A stretch of 64,000 nt of DNA, taken from Microcebus murinus. Its lineage: Eukaryota; Chordata; Mammalia; Primates; Cheirogaleidae. The notes beneath the pieces are model-generated. The model was not told the origin of the DNA and did no database searches. It saw only the letters and a program-made list of their open reading frames with translations. Within the stretch, counting starts at the first letter, position 1, and each line of letters starts with the position of its first letter. Shown piece by piece: positions 55,365-64,000 of this stretch. The position numbers and the translations under genes were made by a program. The DNA lies in contig NC_134119.1 in assembly GCF_040939455.1 (NCBI RefSeq), positions 8,978,501 to 9,042,500 of the forward strand. Direction: 5' to 3'.

Positions 55365-55870
55365 TAGCCAGGATTCTTTTTGGTTGCAAGTGACAGAAAA
55401 CCCAAAAGGTTAAGTTAAAAGGGGGAAGACAGACCAGCTCACATAGTTGGGAAGTCCAGGGTTAGTGGCTACCATTAGGTAAGGCTGGACCCAGAAGGTC
55501 AGGGTTGTCCAGGCTCTCTTGTTTTCTCTATTTTAGGTCCTGCTTTCCTTTGCTTGGATGTGTCCTTCAACATGACAGAGGAGACAATCCCACACGCTCT
55601 ACCCCCTACAAGCCACTATTGAAGCTCATCAACTCCAGTGGAAAGAGGATTTCTTCTCTTCAATGTCTATTTGTTAATTTCAGAGAAGACTCCAAACAGC
55701 TGAGCTAGTTAGTAGTTCATGCCTGGACCAATAAGAGTACCAAAGTCATGGGTCCTTTTATGAGAGGCCCATTCATAGTCACATGCCATGGAATAGGAGA
55801 TCATAATTAAAATTCCTGGTATGAGGAAAGAGGTCAGCTGCCTCCACCCAACCCTGCAAAGGAGTGATGG
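55365..55870 (+). repeat. Ancient placental interspersed repeat, family unassigned
   Basis: Starts 'AGGATTCTTTTTGGTTGCAAG' then 'GTGACAGAAAACCCAAAAG', and has 'GGAAGTCCAGGGTTAG', 'GGCTGGACCCAGAAGG', and near the end 'GACCAATAAGAGTACC'. I know this wording as a common old repeat (TTGCAAGTGACAGAAACCC... with CCAGGGGTAGG) but cannot name it with confidence. Confidence 0.55.
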
Positions 55871-57085
55871 AGAGAGAAAAGCCAACATGTGACCACAGTG
55901 AGTCCCGCCAAAGACTTTCCTTTATTCTTCATTCTCAGTGACCTGCCAATGACTCCCAAATGGATGAGATACTTACCAACAATAGCAAAATCTCATTACT
56001 GCTCAAGTGCAAATCGATGTGTACAGCACTGGCCTAGAGGGCTGTTGAGCAGAGCTCAGATCTGCAAGAGCCCTCCCTAATTAGAATGAGTCTTAGAGGA
56101 CAGTAAGATCTGAGTGTTTCATATCCCTGAGACTTTATAAAAACTCTCTCTTCCATTCCAGTGAATTTAGTCTTCTCAGTGGTAAACTGAGTCCAAGAAA
56201 AGGGAAGTATCTGTCTAAATCTCCTATGGTTTCTGATAAAAGCCAATTCAAAACTCTTGAGTGGTACCTAGTTCAGCAGTCTAGGTAAACCTTCCAAAAA
56301 AAAAAAAGCTAAATGTTAGTATCCAAACCAGCTGCTAAGTGGAAATAACACAATTAGTGCAAATAGCTGCATTTACATGAAGACTTTCTGCCAAGAAAGC
56401 TTTGCAAACTGAACTTTGCAAATTAATTGTATTGGAATAACACCCCCTTCAAACCACTCCCCCTAACCACGACCACCACATGTACACTGGAATCACAACT
56501 GGAAAGCACATGATAAGAGTTCTGAATGCACCATGATTGGGAATAAAGTATGTCTGGAACTGTGGGAATAATTTTAATATGTCAAAGTGTCAGGAAACAG
56601 AACCAGATTGGCTACTGTAGGTCTCATGATCAAATGTATGGACTGGGCCACAGGCTACAAAGACAACGAATGAAACTAATAAGTGACTAAGTCCATCAGA
56701 ATTCATAACATTCTACAGTGCTGAGTGGCCTCCTATCGCACCATGGATTATACATTCAGATGATAGCTCAGTTCCAAGACCTGTAATATTTGCATAAAAT
56801 TTATCAAACAAGAATATATTGTGGAGTGAAGATATTAAATCAGATTCAATCTAGCCTGAATGAAGTCAGGGCTAAGGTGTTGAAATAAATTCTAACGAAA
56901 CCCCAAATTAACTCACGGTACTCTAAGGCCAACATTTTGTTTTAAAAATAAACCAAAGGTATCCATTAAAAAAATAACAATGTCATTTTCCAAAGTTTCC
57001 AAAGATACTTTGCATTGCAATTCAAAATAATAGAATAAAATAGCATAACCACCACTACCACTTAGGGGAGGCATTTGGTTCATTT
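55871..57085. other. No gene seen; unassigned sequence
   Basis: An A-run lies at 56298-56308. A direct repeat CTTTGCAAA occurs at 56399 and 56414 within 'AATTAATTGTATTGG' context. No frame of note. Confidence 0.4.
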
Positions 57086-57289
57086 GTTTAGTGTATATTT
57101 ATTGAACACTTAACATGCCTTTATGTGCTCAGAATATAGTAGTAGATTATATCTGTAACCTCTAATGGTGGATTACTCAGTAGATTACATTGCTGGCCTC
57201 ATGCCTCTCAAATTGTCATGGAGAAAGAGCCAAAAAATCTGGGAAATAAATAAATGCACACATAACTTTTAGACATTAAAGTTATTTTA
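57085..57289 (-). repeat. L2 LINE, first part of a copy split by a MITE
   Basis: Complement of L2: 'ATATTTATTGAACACTTAAC', 'CAGAATATAGTAGTAG', 'GGGAAATAAATAAATGCAC'. Continues after the MITE. Confidence 0.65.
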
Positions 57290-57494
57290 AAGCAGAGGTT
57301 GGCAAACCATGGCCTGCAACCTGTTTCTGTTTTATTAGTCCACAGCCATTCTCATTTTTTCCCCCCATGCATTGTCTTGGGCTGCTTTGGTGCTACAGTG
57401 GGGAGTTGAGTAGTTGTAACAGACACCGTGTGGCCCACAAAGCCTAAAGTATTACCTATCTGGCCCTTGACAGAAAAAAATGTGCTGACCTCTA
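57290..57494 (+). mobile_element. hAT-like MITE inserted in L2
   Basis: 'CAGAGGTTGGCAAACCATGG', 'GAGTTGAGTAGTTGTAACAG', 'ACACCGTGTGGCCCACAAAG', 'TATCTGGCCCTTGACAG', ending 'GTGCTGACCTCTAC'. The ends CAGAGGTTGGCA and TGCTGACCTCT are inverted repeats. Flanked on both sides by L2. Confidence 0.85.
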
Positions 57495-57625
57495 CAAAGA
57501 AACCAAAGTGCCTGGGGTGTGCAGTTGAGTGTCTGGGAAAGAGTCAGGAAGACGGTGGCATTCGAGTTGAGACCTGTGTATGAAGGAGCCAGTCATCGGA
57601 AGCAATGTGCTTTAGACAAACAGAA
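57495..57625 (-). repeat. L2 LINE, second part of the split copy
   Basis: 'GACGGTGGCATTCGAGTTGAG' near 57551 and 'ACCTGTGTATGAAGGAGCC' match the L2 'GGTGACATTTGAGCTGAGACCTG' complement block. Confidence 0.65.
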
Positions 57626-58520
57626 CAATATGGCCATTTTGGTGTTTTTTGTTTGTTTGTTTCTAGCACAGTATTGCCATCAAGATGATGAACAAGTTGC
57701 CGGACTATCCCATTAAGCAAACATCAAGAGGTGAAATAAACACAAAACTTTCAGCTTGTTCCTTGTGCAAGGTGATGAACGAGCATCTGAGTCTCCTCTG
57801 TGTTCTCATTCAAAAGAGGCAGGTGGGTTCTACATAGTTCAACAAGCAACTGTCCAAAGAAGGAATGCGCTGGCCCATGCCTGGATAACAGCCTTCACTT
57901 TTTATGGTCAAGGGTTAGAGCGAAAACTCTACTTTCTTGAGCAAGTCTTTCTCCTTGCTTTGACCGGGATGAACTCATCCTCGTCTCCAATTAGGATTCT
58001 CTTTCTCTCCCCTCCACGCCGCTGTGCTGATACAACACACCTGCTTGAACCTTGCTGGGGATACATCTTTTCTCAGCCAGGTATTCCAATATCACTGGGG
58101 GAGAGCAGGAGAATCCGGACCAGGGAATCCAAGTGAACAAAATAATGAGGAAGGACATCCAGCCTCTCTAAAGGGAAGCGCTTGTTTATTTCTCCCTGCA
58201 CCTTACGTGCTCGCTGTTGCTGGAGCAGGTAGATGCCTGACTGGCCAGAGAGCACTGCTCTCTTCCATGTCCCCAGGCGGGACACTTTCCAGTAGAAGTT
58301 AAAAAACCCACTTCGCCTCTTGTGCAGTATCTCACACCAAGGTCCCTTTCACTCTCCGTTCTAAAACCATATTTGAAACTCTTTCCGGTGGAAATCCGCA
58401 CTTAGCAAGCATATCCTTGCCCCTATTAAAAACCTCATGCTCCAATTTCAGATCTTTCCACGATACTTGCGGTGGTCTTGGATGGATAAATTAAATCTGC
58501 TTTTCTCCTGATTGCCTCGC
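57626..58520. other. No gene seen; unique sequence
   Basis: A 126-codon frame (57756-58136, +) overlaps others on both strands, and no domain is recognisable. Low-confidence negative. Confidence 0.35.
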
Positions 58521-59250
58521 TGGCCCTCTTTGTAACTTCACTTTGTATTCCTTTCTGTTCAATACTTTTCAGAGTACTGAGAGTTTAAAGAGGTACAATA
58601 AATCCCAGATCAGTTTTTAATGACCACGGTAAGCCTGCTTGTAATATGTCAGTAAGCTGAACCTAAAAGCCAATGGGGAATAGGCCATTTCTGCCTTAGT
58701 AATTGCCTCCACAGAAAGATTTATAATGTCATTATCTGAATCTATAAGAAATAACTCATGGAGCTGAAATACCCTAAAAAAATATTACAATTCTCTTAAA
58801 ATCTAGTCATTCATAAATGCTAAATCATAAAACTTTTTTCAAGATGTTTTATGTTAAAAGTAAAACCCAGTAAAAATATAAATGCTCGTTTCTTAATCAG
58901 ATTCTTCATTCTTTATGTATCTGTTTGTAGCTTTGCAGTTTTCTGGGATATATTTATAAACCTAACATTGGGCTGCCAGAGTCCCCAACCACTACAAGAA
59001 GCTATGGCATCTGAAAAGGCATTTCTCCTCACCTTTTTATCTCTGTGTGATACCAGGGAGTGAGGAGGAAGAGGGCTCATTAGCCTGGCAATAAAATTAA
59101 TTTCAGCAATAAAAGTCACCTTTCCCCCTAATTTCTCCATGGAAAAACACATACACACACAGACTAAACTTGCTGCCAAATGCACCACTGAGCTGTTTTA
59201 AGCCATTTCTGCAGCTTTTCTTCCCCTTTAATATGTCCAAATTAAAAAAA
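58520..59250. promoter_or_regulatory. Possible conserved non-coding element cluster
   Basis: Repeat-free, AT-rich, with 'TTTTTAATGACCACGG', 'CCTTAGTAATTGCCTCC', 'TAAAATTAATTTCAGC' and 'CCCCCTAATTTCTCC'. Several blocks alternate with plain AT-rich DNA. Enhancer reading is inference. Confidence 0.3.
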
Positions 59251-59253
59251 AAA

Positions 59254-59273
59254 GAGAGAGAGAGAGAGAGAGA
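59254..59273 (+). repeat. (GA)n microsatellite
   Basis: About ten GA units following an A-run at 59244-59253. Confidence 0.95.
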
Positions 59274-60170
59274 TCAGTCACTTCTTTCAAATAGCAGGAA
59301 ACATCCTCCTCAATTTGTCCGGAGTTTAATAAAGTCTTACTATTGCCATGTCTTCTCGCTTCCCTATGCCATAAAATAAAGCAACATTTATACTAATTTC
59401 TGCAGTGCTAAAATGTTCTTTGGAGGAGAGAATCTATTACCATTTTAAAATGACACTTCAGATGTTTTTTTTAATTTGTAAAGTCATATTTTCTCCCTTA
59501 AAACACAGTAATTTGCCACAAACTTGAACACTGAATTGAGATCCTTCCAGGATTCCCTCTTCGTCCATTAACCTACTCCAGGTTGGGAATTTTCTCTACG
59601 TTTTTAATATCGAAGACAGCTAGGCCTTTGAGGGGAGCGGGTCTATGCAGAAGGTGATTTAAAAGCATTTGGAAAGAAAATGAACCGCGTGTCTTTTGTT
59701 TGCCATCCCTATTGCTCCTTGCTGAGCTGGCATCATCGTTCCATTTCATGATTATGATTTTCCATTTTGACATATCTAGAAATGGTAACTTTCATGTATT
59801 TTAAGGTATCTTGAGTCAACATACCCAAAGCTGAACTGACCTTCCTCCCAGGAACCTGCTTATCTCAGTAAATAATACCACTTACTTGTCTGTTTCCTAA
59901 AAACCAGAAACCTAGGAAGAAAGGCAAAAAACACTTTGTCTCCTTTTCCCTCACCACCTGTATCCAAAGAACCACCAAGAAAAAAATTCACCTCCACATG
60001 TCTCCCAGATATAAATATTTTCTTCTCTCCCTACCTCTCCACCTTAGTTAGCTCATCTGGGCTATTGCAACTCCTTCCCAATGATTGCTGTAAATATGTA
60101 CATATGTTAATATATATAAAAAACAAGATAGAGTCGCTAGTGAGGAAACAAACAAAAAAAAAAACAACTA
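59274..60170. other. No gene; possible regulatory stretch 59540-59790
   Basis: 59540-59790 is repeat-free with 'GTTTTTAATATCGAAG' and 'CATGATTATGATTTTCC'. Frames of up to 112 codons lack domains. Confidence 0.35.
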
Positions 60171-60448
60171 TATATGAGAGCTATGAGGAACATATACCAA
60201 AATCATACCACAACACTTCCAGGAGGTGGAATAAGAGTTTAGATCTAAATGCAAAGAAGGAATTGGTCAATTGATTACTGAAAAATGCAGAGGAAGAGAG
60301 GTCCAAGCCAGAGGCCAAGAAAGTACAGGGCTCCTTTGGTACAAATAAGATTTGTGTGTTCAAGAAAGAAGACAGTGTGGCTGGAACATAGTGATTTTTG
60401 AGCAAAGATGTCAAAATTGAGGCCAAGGCCAGATCACACAAGGTCATG
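60170..60448 (-). repeat. L2 LINE, first part of a copy split by an LTR
   Basis: Complement of L2: 'AGTGTGGCTGGAACATAG' near 60374, 'GAGGCCAAGGCCAGATCACAC' near 60419, 'CAAGGTCATGG'. It stops at the LTR and resumes at 60977. Confidence 0.75.
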
Positions 60449-60976
60449 GGTGATGGTTCATTTTACATGTCAACTCGACTGGGCTAAGGGATGCCCAGAT
60501 AGCTGGTAAGACATTATTTCTGGCTGTGTCTGTTAGGATGTTTATAGAAGAAATTAATATTTGGATCTGTAGACTGAGTAAAGGAAATCACCTTCCCCAA
60601 TGTGGGTGTTCCTTATCTTATCCATTGAGAGCCCGAATAGAACAAAAAGGTGAAGGACAGGCCAATTAGCTCTCTCTTCTTGAGCTGGAATGTCCATCTT
60701 CTCTCACCCTCAGACATCAAAGCTCCTAGTTTTTGGGTGTTTGGACTCCGGTACTCAAGCCTTCAGACTTGCACTGAATAATTCCACCAGCTTTCCTGGT
60801 TCTGCAACTTGCAGATGGCAGATGGTGAGACTTCTCAGCTTCTATAATTGTGTGAACCAATTCCCGTGATACATAAGTCTATCTATACTTACATCTATAC
60901 CTATACTTATGCCTACACCTATATCTACATTGCTGTACTATTGGTTCTATTTCTTTGGGGAACCCTGACTAACACA
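60449..60976 (+). mobile_element. ERV-L solitary LTR, MLT2B-type, with 5-bp target duplication
   Basis: Landmarks in order: 'TGATGGTTCATTTTACATG', 'TCAACTCGACTGGGCTAAGGG', 'GATGCCCAGATAGCTGGTAAG', 'AGACTGAGTAAAGGAAATC', 'GAATAGAACAAAAAGGTG', 'CAGACATCAAAGCTCC', 'GGCAGATGGTGAGACTTC' and 'GGAACCCTGACTAACACA'. TCATG lies immediately on both sides (60444-60448 and 60977-60981), the 5-bp duplication expected of ERV-L integration. No internal viral genes remain. A TATCTATAC-type tandem tract sits near 60875-60935. Confidence 0.88.
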
Positions 60977-61150
60977 TCATGTAAGCTGCAGCGTAAAATG
61001 TAGGAAACCATCTGATAGTTTAAAGTGAGTGAACAACATGATCAGACTTTTATGTTAGAAGAATCAGTCTGTCCACTTTTAGAGAGTGGATTAGATGGGA
61101 GCCATGCATGAAGGCCTTGGTCTGTTAGGAAGCTGTATACATATTTTAAT
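60977..61150 (-). repeat. L2 LINE, second part of the split copy
   Basis: 'GTAAGCTGCAGCGTAAAATG', 'GTGAACAACATGATCAGAC', 'GAGTGGATTAGATGGGAGCC' and 'CTGTTAGGAAGCTG' follow the L2 complement order directly from the first part. Confidence 0.75.
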
Positions 61151-61154
61151 TTGT

Positions 61155-61705
61155 ATACTTACTTCAGTGGCTACCCATTGCCTATGGAATAAAGTTCAAG
61201 TTCCATCACATGACATTTAAAGCCCCCTAAGTCCTGGTCCCTACTATACCTTCAGGCTCACCCCCTTATACTCCTTCATGGTCCTTATACTACCACTCGT
61301 TGACACCCAGCAACTTGAACCCATCTTAAATGTTTTCTCTCCAGCATTGAACATATCGGGCTCCCATTTTTTCCAGTTTCCTTGAGAATATGTCCCCTCC
61401 TTCAAATCCCAGTTCTTACATACATACATACTGCAGAACACACTAAGCCATAGCAAACTTTCTTCCTCCTGAACAATGGGGTGTACCTTTTTAAAACAAA
61501 CAAACAGAAAAAGCAGATATTCCTCCTGCCTCCTCTTGGATTATTGCTCTGTATTGCTGTTTATCTCTTGCTTAGTTATTTCCTTTTCCATGCGTGTGTG
61601 TGTCCCATTCTCCAGCCACGGCAAAGGCCCTGAGGGCAAAGACTTTGCCTGTGTTTCTGTGGGTCCCCGCAGCGCCTGGCACCAGGCCGTACCCACGGCC
61701 CCACG
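61155..61705 (+). repeat. L2 LINE, about 550 bases
   Basis: 'CTACCCATTGCCTATGGAATAAAG', then 'CATTTAAAGCCCCCTAAG', 'CCTTCAAATCCCAGTTC', 'TTTATCTCTTGCTTAG', and the GC-rich end 'CCCTGAGGGCAAAGACTTTG' and 'CCCCGCAGCGCCTGGCACC' (61665-61683). Landmarks occur in the L2 order. It is in opposite orientation to the preceding L2. The GC-rich end is not a CpG island. Confidence 0.75.
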
Positions 61706-62690
61706 GCGTGGTGCCCGGGGCACACTGATCTGCCGTGGAGGCAGCACGAAGGCCCTTAAAACCTAGAGAAGCATCAAGTGACCTAATGACTAGGTAAGTA
61801 AAGGAGTTAAAAGTTGGAGAGACATTTAAAAGAAATATATAAATACTCTTATTTTTTTTTAATAGCTTCTTTCCGGAAAGCTTTTTTTCCTATAAAAACC
61901 ACCATGCTTTGAGTAGCATCAGATATGGAATGTGAAATAAGCTTGACGCACGGTTGATCATTAGCTCTGAAGCTCTAATCTGGATCGAGATCAAAGATTT
62001 AGAACTAAACCCCTCTGAAGGAGCAGCTCAAAGAATCTCACAAAGGAAAATGCTGTGCACTCGGTGTGGCCCTGGATAAATTAGACATTCATGTGGTGAG
62101 AGGTTTAAAAGTGAACGGCGGATTATAGGATCGAGGCCAGAGAACGTCAAGGTCAGGTGGAAAAGGGAAGACGTCGACATGGCCTATTGCATTGCGTGTG
62201 GCACCACCTACCTGGCGGAACTGGGAATTAGGTTTGGGGAGGACTGGCCCCTGGTTTCTCATTGATTCCCATGCGTCTTCACTTTTGTGGGCGGGAAATT
62301 CTACTGACAGGTCAAATGTTAACATGGAATAAGAGAAGGCTAAAGGTGCAAAACTGAGCGAATCACAGCAATGGCACTTCTGTTCTGTAAAGGTAGTTTT
62401 CTGTGTTTGTCATGTTGAAAGCCCAGGAAGGGGACCATGGAAAACCACATGGAGAAAGGGTGAGAGCTCTTCAGTCAACTGCATGTAGAATGTGGAACTG
62501 GTAGCTATTGGGGAAAACAACACTTATTATCTAAGTTTTTTTTTTTCTAAGAGGAAGAAAGAGACAATTCAGGAAAGATGGAGTTTCAAATTGCTTCCCT
62601 GGAATTAAGGACAAACTAGAACTCCCCTCATGATAATCTTCTAAATCTAGATACTTAGGAGTCTCTATTACTGGAGCAAGCTCTAGCACA
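61706..62690. other. No gene; unique sequence, possible regulatory stretch 61850-62110
   Basis: 61869-61879 contains the palindrome TTTCCGGAAA (ETS/STAT-like). 61920-62010 is repeat-free with 'GGTTGATCATTAGC' and 'GATCGAGATCAAAG'. A 78-codon antisense frame (62089-62325) is unremarkable. Confidence 0.35.
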
Positions 62691-62912
62691 GGGTCCCCAG
62701 TCTTGCTATTATTGACATTTGGGGCCAGATGATTCTTGGTTGTGTGGCACTGTCTTGTATATAAATGTTTACTACCATCCCTGGCCTCTGCCCCCTAGGG
62801 ACCTGAGCCCATTCCCAACCCAGGTGCAACCTAAAATGTCCAGAAATTGCTAAGTGTCCCTGGGGTGGAGGGAGAGGGGGGGAGCAAAATCACCTCTAGT
62901 TAGAATCCACTG
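62691..62912 (-). mobile_element. MER20 DNA transposon (copy 4)
   Basis: Complement of MER20: 'ATTATTGACATTTGGGGCC', 'ACCATCCCTGGCCTCTGCC', 'CAACCTAAAATGTCCAG', 'AAATTGCTAAGTGTCCCTGG', 'GAGCAAAATCACC'. Near full length, same orientation as the other three. Confidence 0.9.
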
Positions 62913-63115
62913 GACAACAGTCAGATAGACCTGAGTTTCATTTTCAGATTCTCCATTTTCTTATCTGTACAATGGGGATAAATATCAGTGACCTCAAAGA
63001 GTTTTGGGATGTACTTAATAGATGAGGAATGCCAAAACGTAAGGACAGTTGTGGCACATAGTAAGGACTTCATACATTTTAGCCATCACTACTACTATTG
63101 TTATTGTTGTTATCT
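62913..63115 (+). repeat. MIR SINE 3' two-thirds
   Basis: 'GATTCTCCATTTTCTTATCTG', 'TACAATGGGGATAAATATC', 'GTGGCACATAGTAAGGACTTC' and a 'CTACTATTGTTATTGTTG' tail. MER20 lies directly upstream and may have inserted in the MIR. Confidence 0.8.
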
Positions 63116-63540
63116 ACCGACCATGGCTCAGGCACATAATGCCACACTCTCAATATTAGTTTTAACTTTTTTAAAACAATTTAAAGAAAAATCCGTTTTT
63201 CTCCATATGACATTATGTCTCATCCCTGCTGATGAGGAATAAATGTATCTCTCACCAGGTAATTTCTTACAGGTAAGTTCAAGGCCCTTGAATTTTCTTA
63301 ACCTCACACTAAAATCAACTTGAGCATTAAGGATGTCTTCTGATATTTGCCTTCTCTAAGGGGGAAAAAAAAGAGAAATGTTCATTTTTTCTCATCTTCA
63401 AGTCAGTTTTCAAATGAAGCCGTAGATGAATGTCACGCACACCAATTATCTAATTGTGAAACTGATCTTCACTTAAAGCATCCATGTTTTTGACATAAAT
63501 AGTCATGAGTGGTAAGTTTTTAGCGTGATTGTTAGGCTGA
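63116..63540. other. No gene seen; unique sequence
   Basis: Nothing recognised. A short A-run lies at 63365-63372. Confidence 0.4.
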
Positions 63541-63855
63541 TTGCTGAGTTCCACACACCAGAGGCTAAAAGGAGGAGTAAGTTCAAGAAATCTATTGTAC
63601 GGTGTGGTGACGACAGTTAACAACCATACATTGTATTCTTGAAAAATGCTAACAGAGTGGATGTTAAGTGTTCTCACCACAAAAATGATAGCTATGTGAG
63701 GTAATGCATTTGTTATTAGCTAGATTTAGCTATTCCACAATGCACATATACTTCAAAACATCATGCTGCACACAATAAATACGTATAATTTTATATGTCA
63801 TTAAAAAAATAAATAAATTTGAAAAATAAAGTGGTTTTAGCCCAGAAAAAAAAAA
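63540..63855 (+). repeat. L1 LINE 3' UTR (L1MA/L1MB-like)
   Basis: 'GAGGAGTAAGTTCAAGAAATC', 'TATTGTACGGTGTGGTGACG', 'AAGTGTTCTCACCACAAAAATG', 'GATTTAGCTATTCCACAATG', 'ACTTCAAAACATCATGCTGC', 'CACAATAAATACGTATAATT', then 'AAAAAAATAAATAAATTTG'. Less diverged than the L1 at 48.9 kb. Confidence 0.88.
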
Positions 63856-64000
63856 AAGAAAAAAGAAAATACAGTAACAGCTTTCAGTTGAAGAAAAATA
63901 CTTTAACTCAATTAAAATAAATTATTGCCTCAATGTTGGCCCTACATAGTCACCAACCTGTGTGTTAGAATTAGTGGTCTTGTGACAGATCAGAAAGGAG
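63856..64000. other. No gene seen; window end
   Basis: A-rich tract at 63843-63870, then unique AT-rich sequence to the end. Confidence 0.5.

Noticed and set aside
20655..61150. LTRs as an intact endogenous retrovirus
   Set aside because: Each LTR is solitary, of MLT1 or MLT2 type, with non-viral sequence on both sides.
61640..61745. Possible CpG island
   Set aside because: GC-rich for only about 100 bases and explained by the 3' end of an L2 element.
1..64000. tRNA, rRNA, snRNA or intact viral/retroviral coding genes
   Set aside because: None seen on either strand. tRNA-like traces are MIR SINEs, and retroviral traces are solitary LTRs without internal genes.

Overview
The window is nuclear DNA from a mammal, most likely a strepsirrhine primate (lemur group). 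The clearest taxonomic marker is the Alu at 11393-11729. It has the GTGCCGTGGCGTCAGCCTAG left-arm wording and a 'TTGGCCAATTAATTTCTTTC' segment before the 'TAGTAGAGACGGGG' block, a layout I know from lemur-type Alus and not from human AluJ/S/Y. The rest of the interspersed DNA (many MIR and L2 copies, MER20, MLT1/MLT2-type LTRs, old L1 3' ends) fits any placental genome.

I find no protein-coding gene, tRNA, rRNA, small nuclear RNA or CRISPR array. No open frame exceeds 177 codons, and none shows a recognisable domain. The longer ones lie on LTRs, microsatellites or L1 remnants. There is no convincing CpG island. The window reads as a gene desert or a very large intron. It has one full Alu and one Alu-monomer-like copy in 64 kb, a dense load of ancient repeats, and several AT-rich, repeat-free stretches with many homeodomain-type TAAT cores that look like conserved non-coding elements. 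That last call rests on appearance only; no alignment was possible.

Layout. 0.5-2.3 kb: possible regulatory sequence. 2.3-5.8 kb: MIR/L2 remnants and a 203-bp GGAA/GGGA microsatellite. 6.4-7.5 kb: possible regulatory sequence. 8.9-17.3 kb: L2, MIRs, Alu, MER20, a hAT element with both ends, an L1 3' end and an Alu monomer. 17.3-22.7 kb: mainly unique sequence with an MLT1-type LTR at 20.7-21.2 kb and the best regulatory candidate at 22.0-22.7 kb. 23.2-24.6 kb: L2 carrying MER20, with an inverted partial copy of the L2/MER20 junction 0.8 kb away. 25.7-26.1 kb: a MIR inside a MIR. 27-45 kb: MIRs, L2s and three MLT1-type LTRs. 42.2 and 45.7 kb: two related, equally spaced motifs. 45.6-51 kb: possible regulatory blocks around a Tigger element, a palindromic MITE and L1 3' ends. 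51-58 kb: MIR, L2 and hAT MITEs, plus an RFX-like site. 58.5-60 kb: possible regulatory sequence. 60-64 kb: an MLT2B-type LTR inside an L2 with a visible target duplication, another L2, MER20, MIR and an L1 3' end.

No exotic system was found. The items most worth checking are the equally spaced pair at 42.2/45.7 kb, the inverted L2/MER20 duplication, the MER20 quartet in one orientation, and the homeodomain-rich stretches at 22.0-22.7, 45.6-46.15 and 50.8-51.0 kb. Family names were assigned from memory of consensus wording, and boundaries are by eye, usually good to 10-30 bases.
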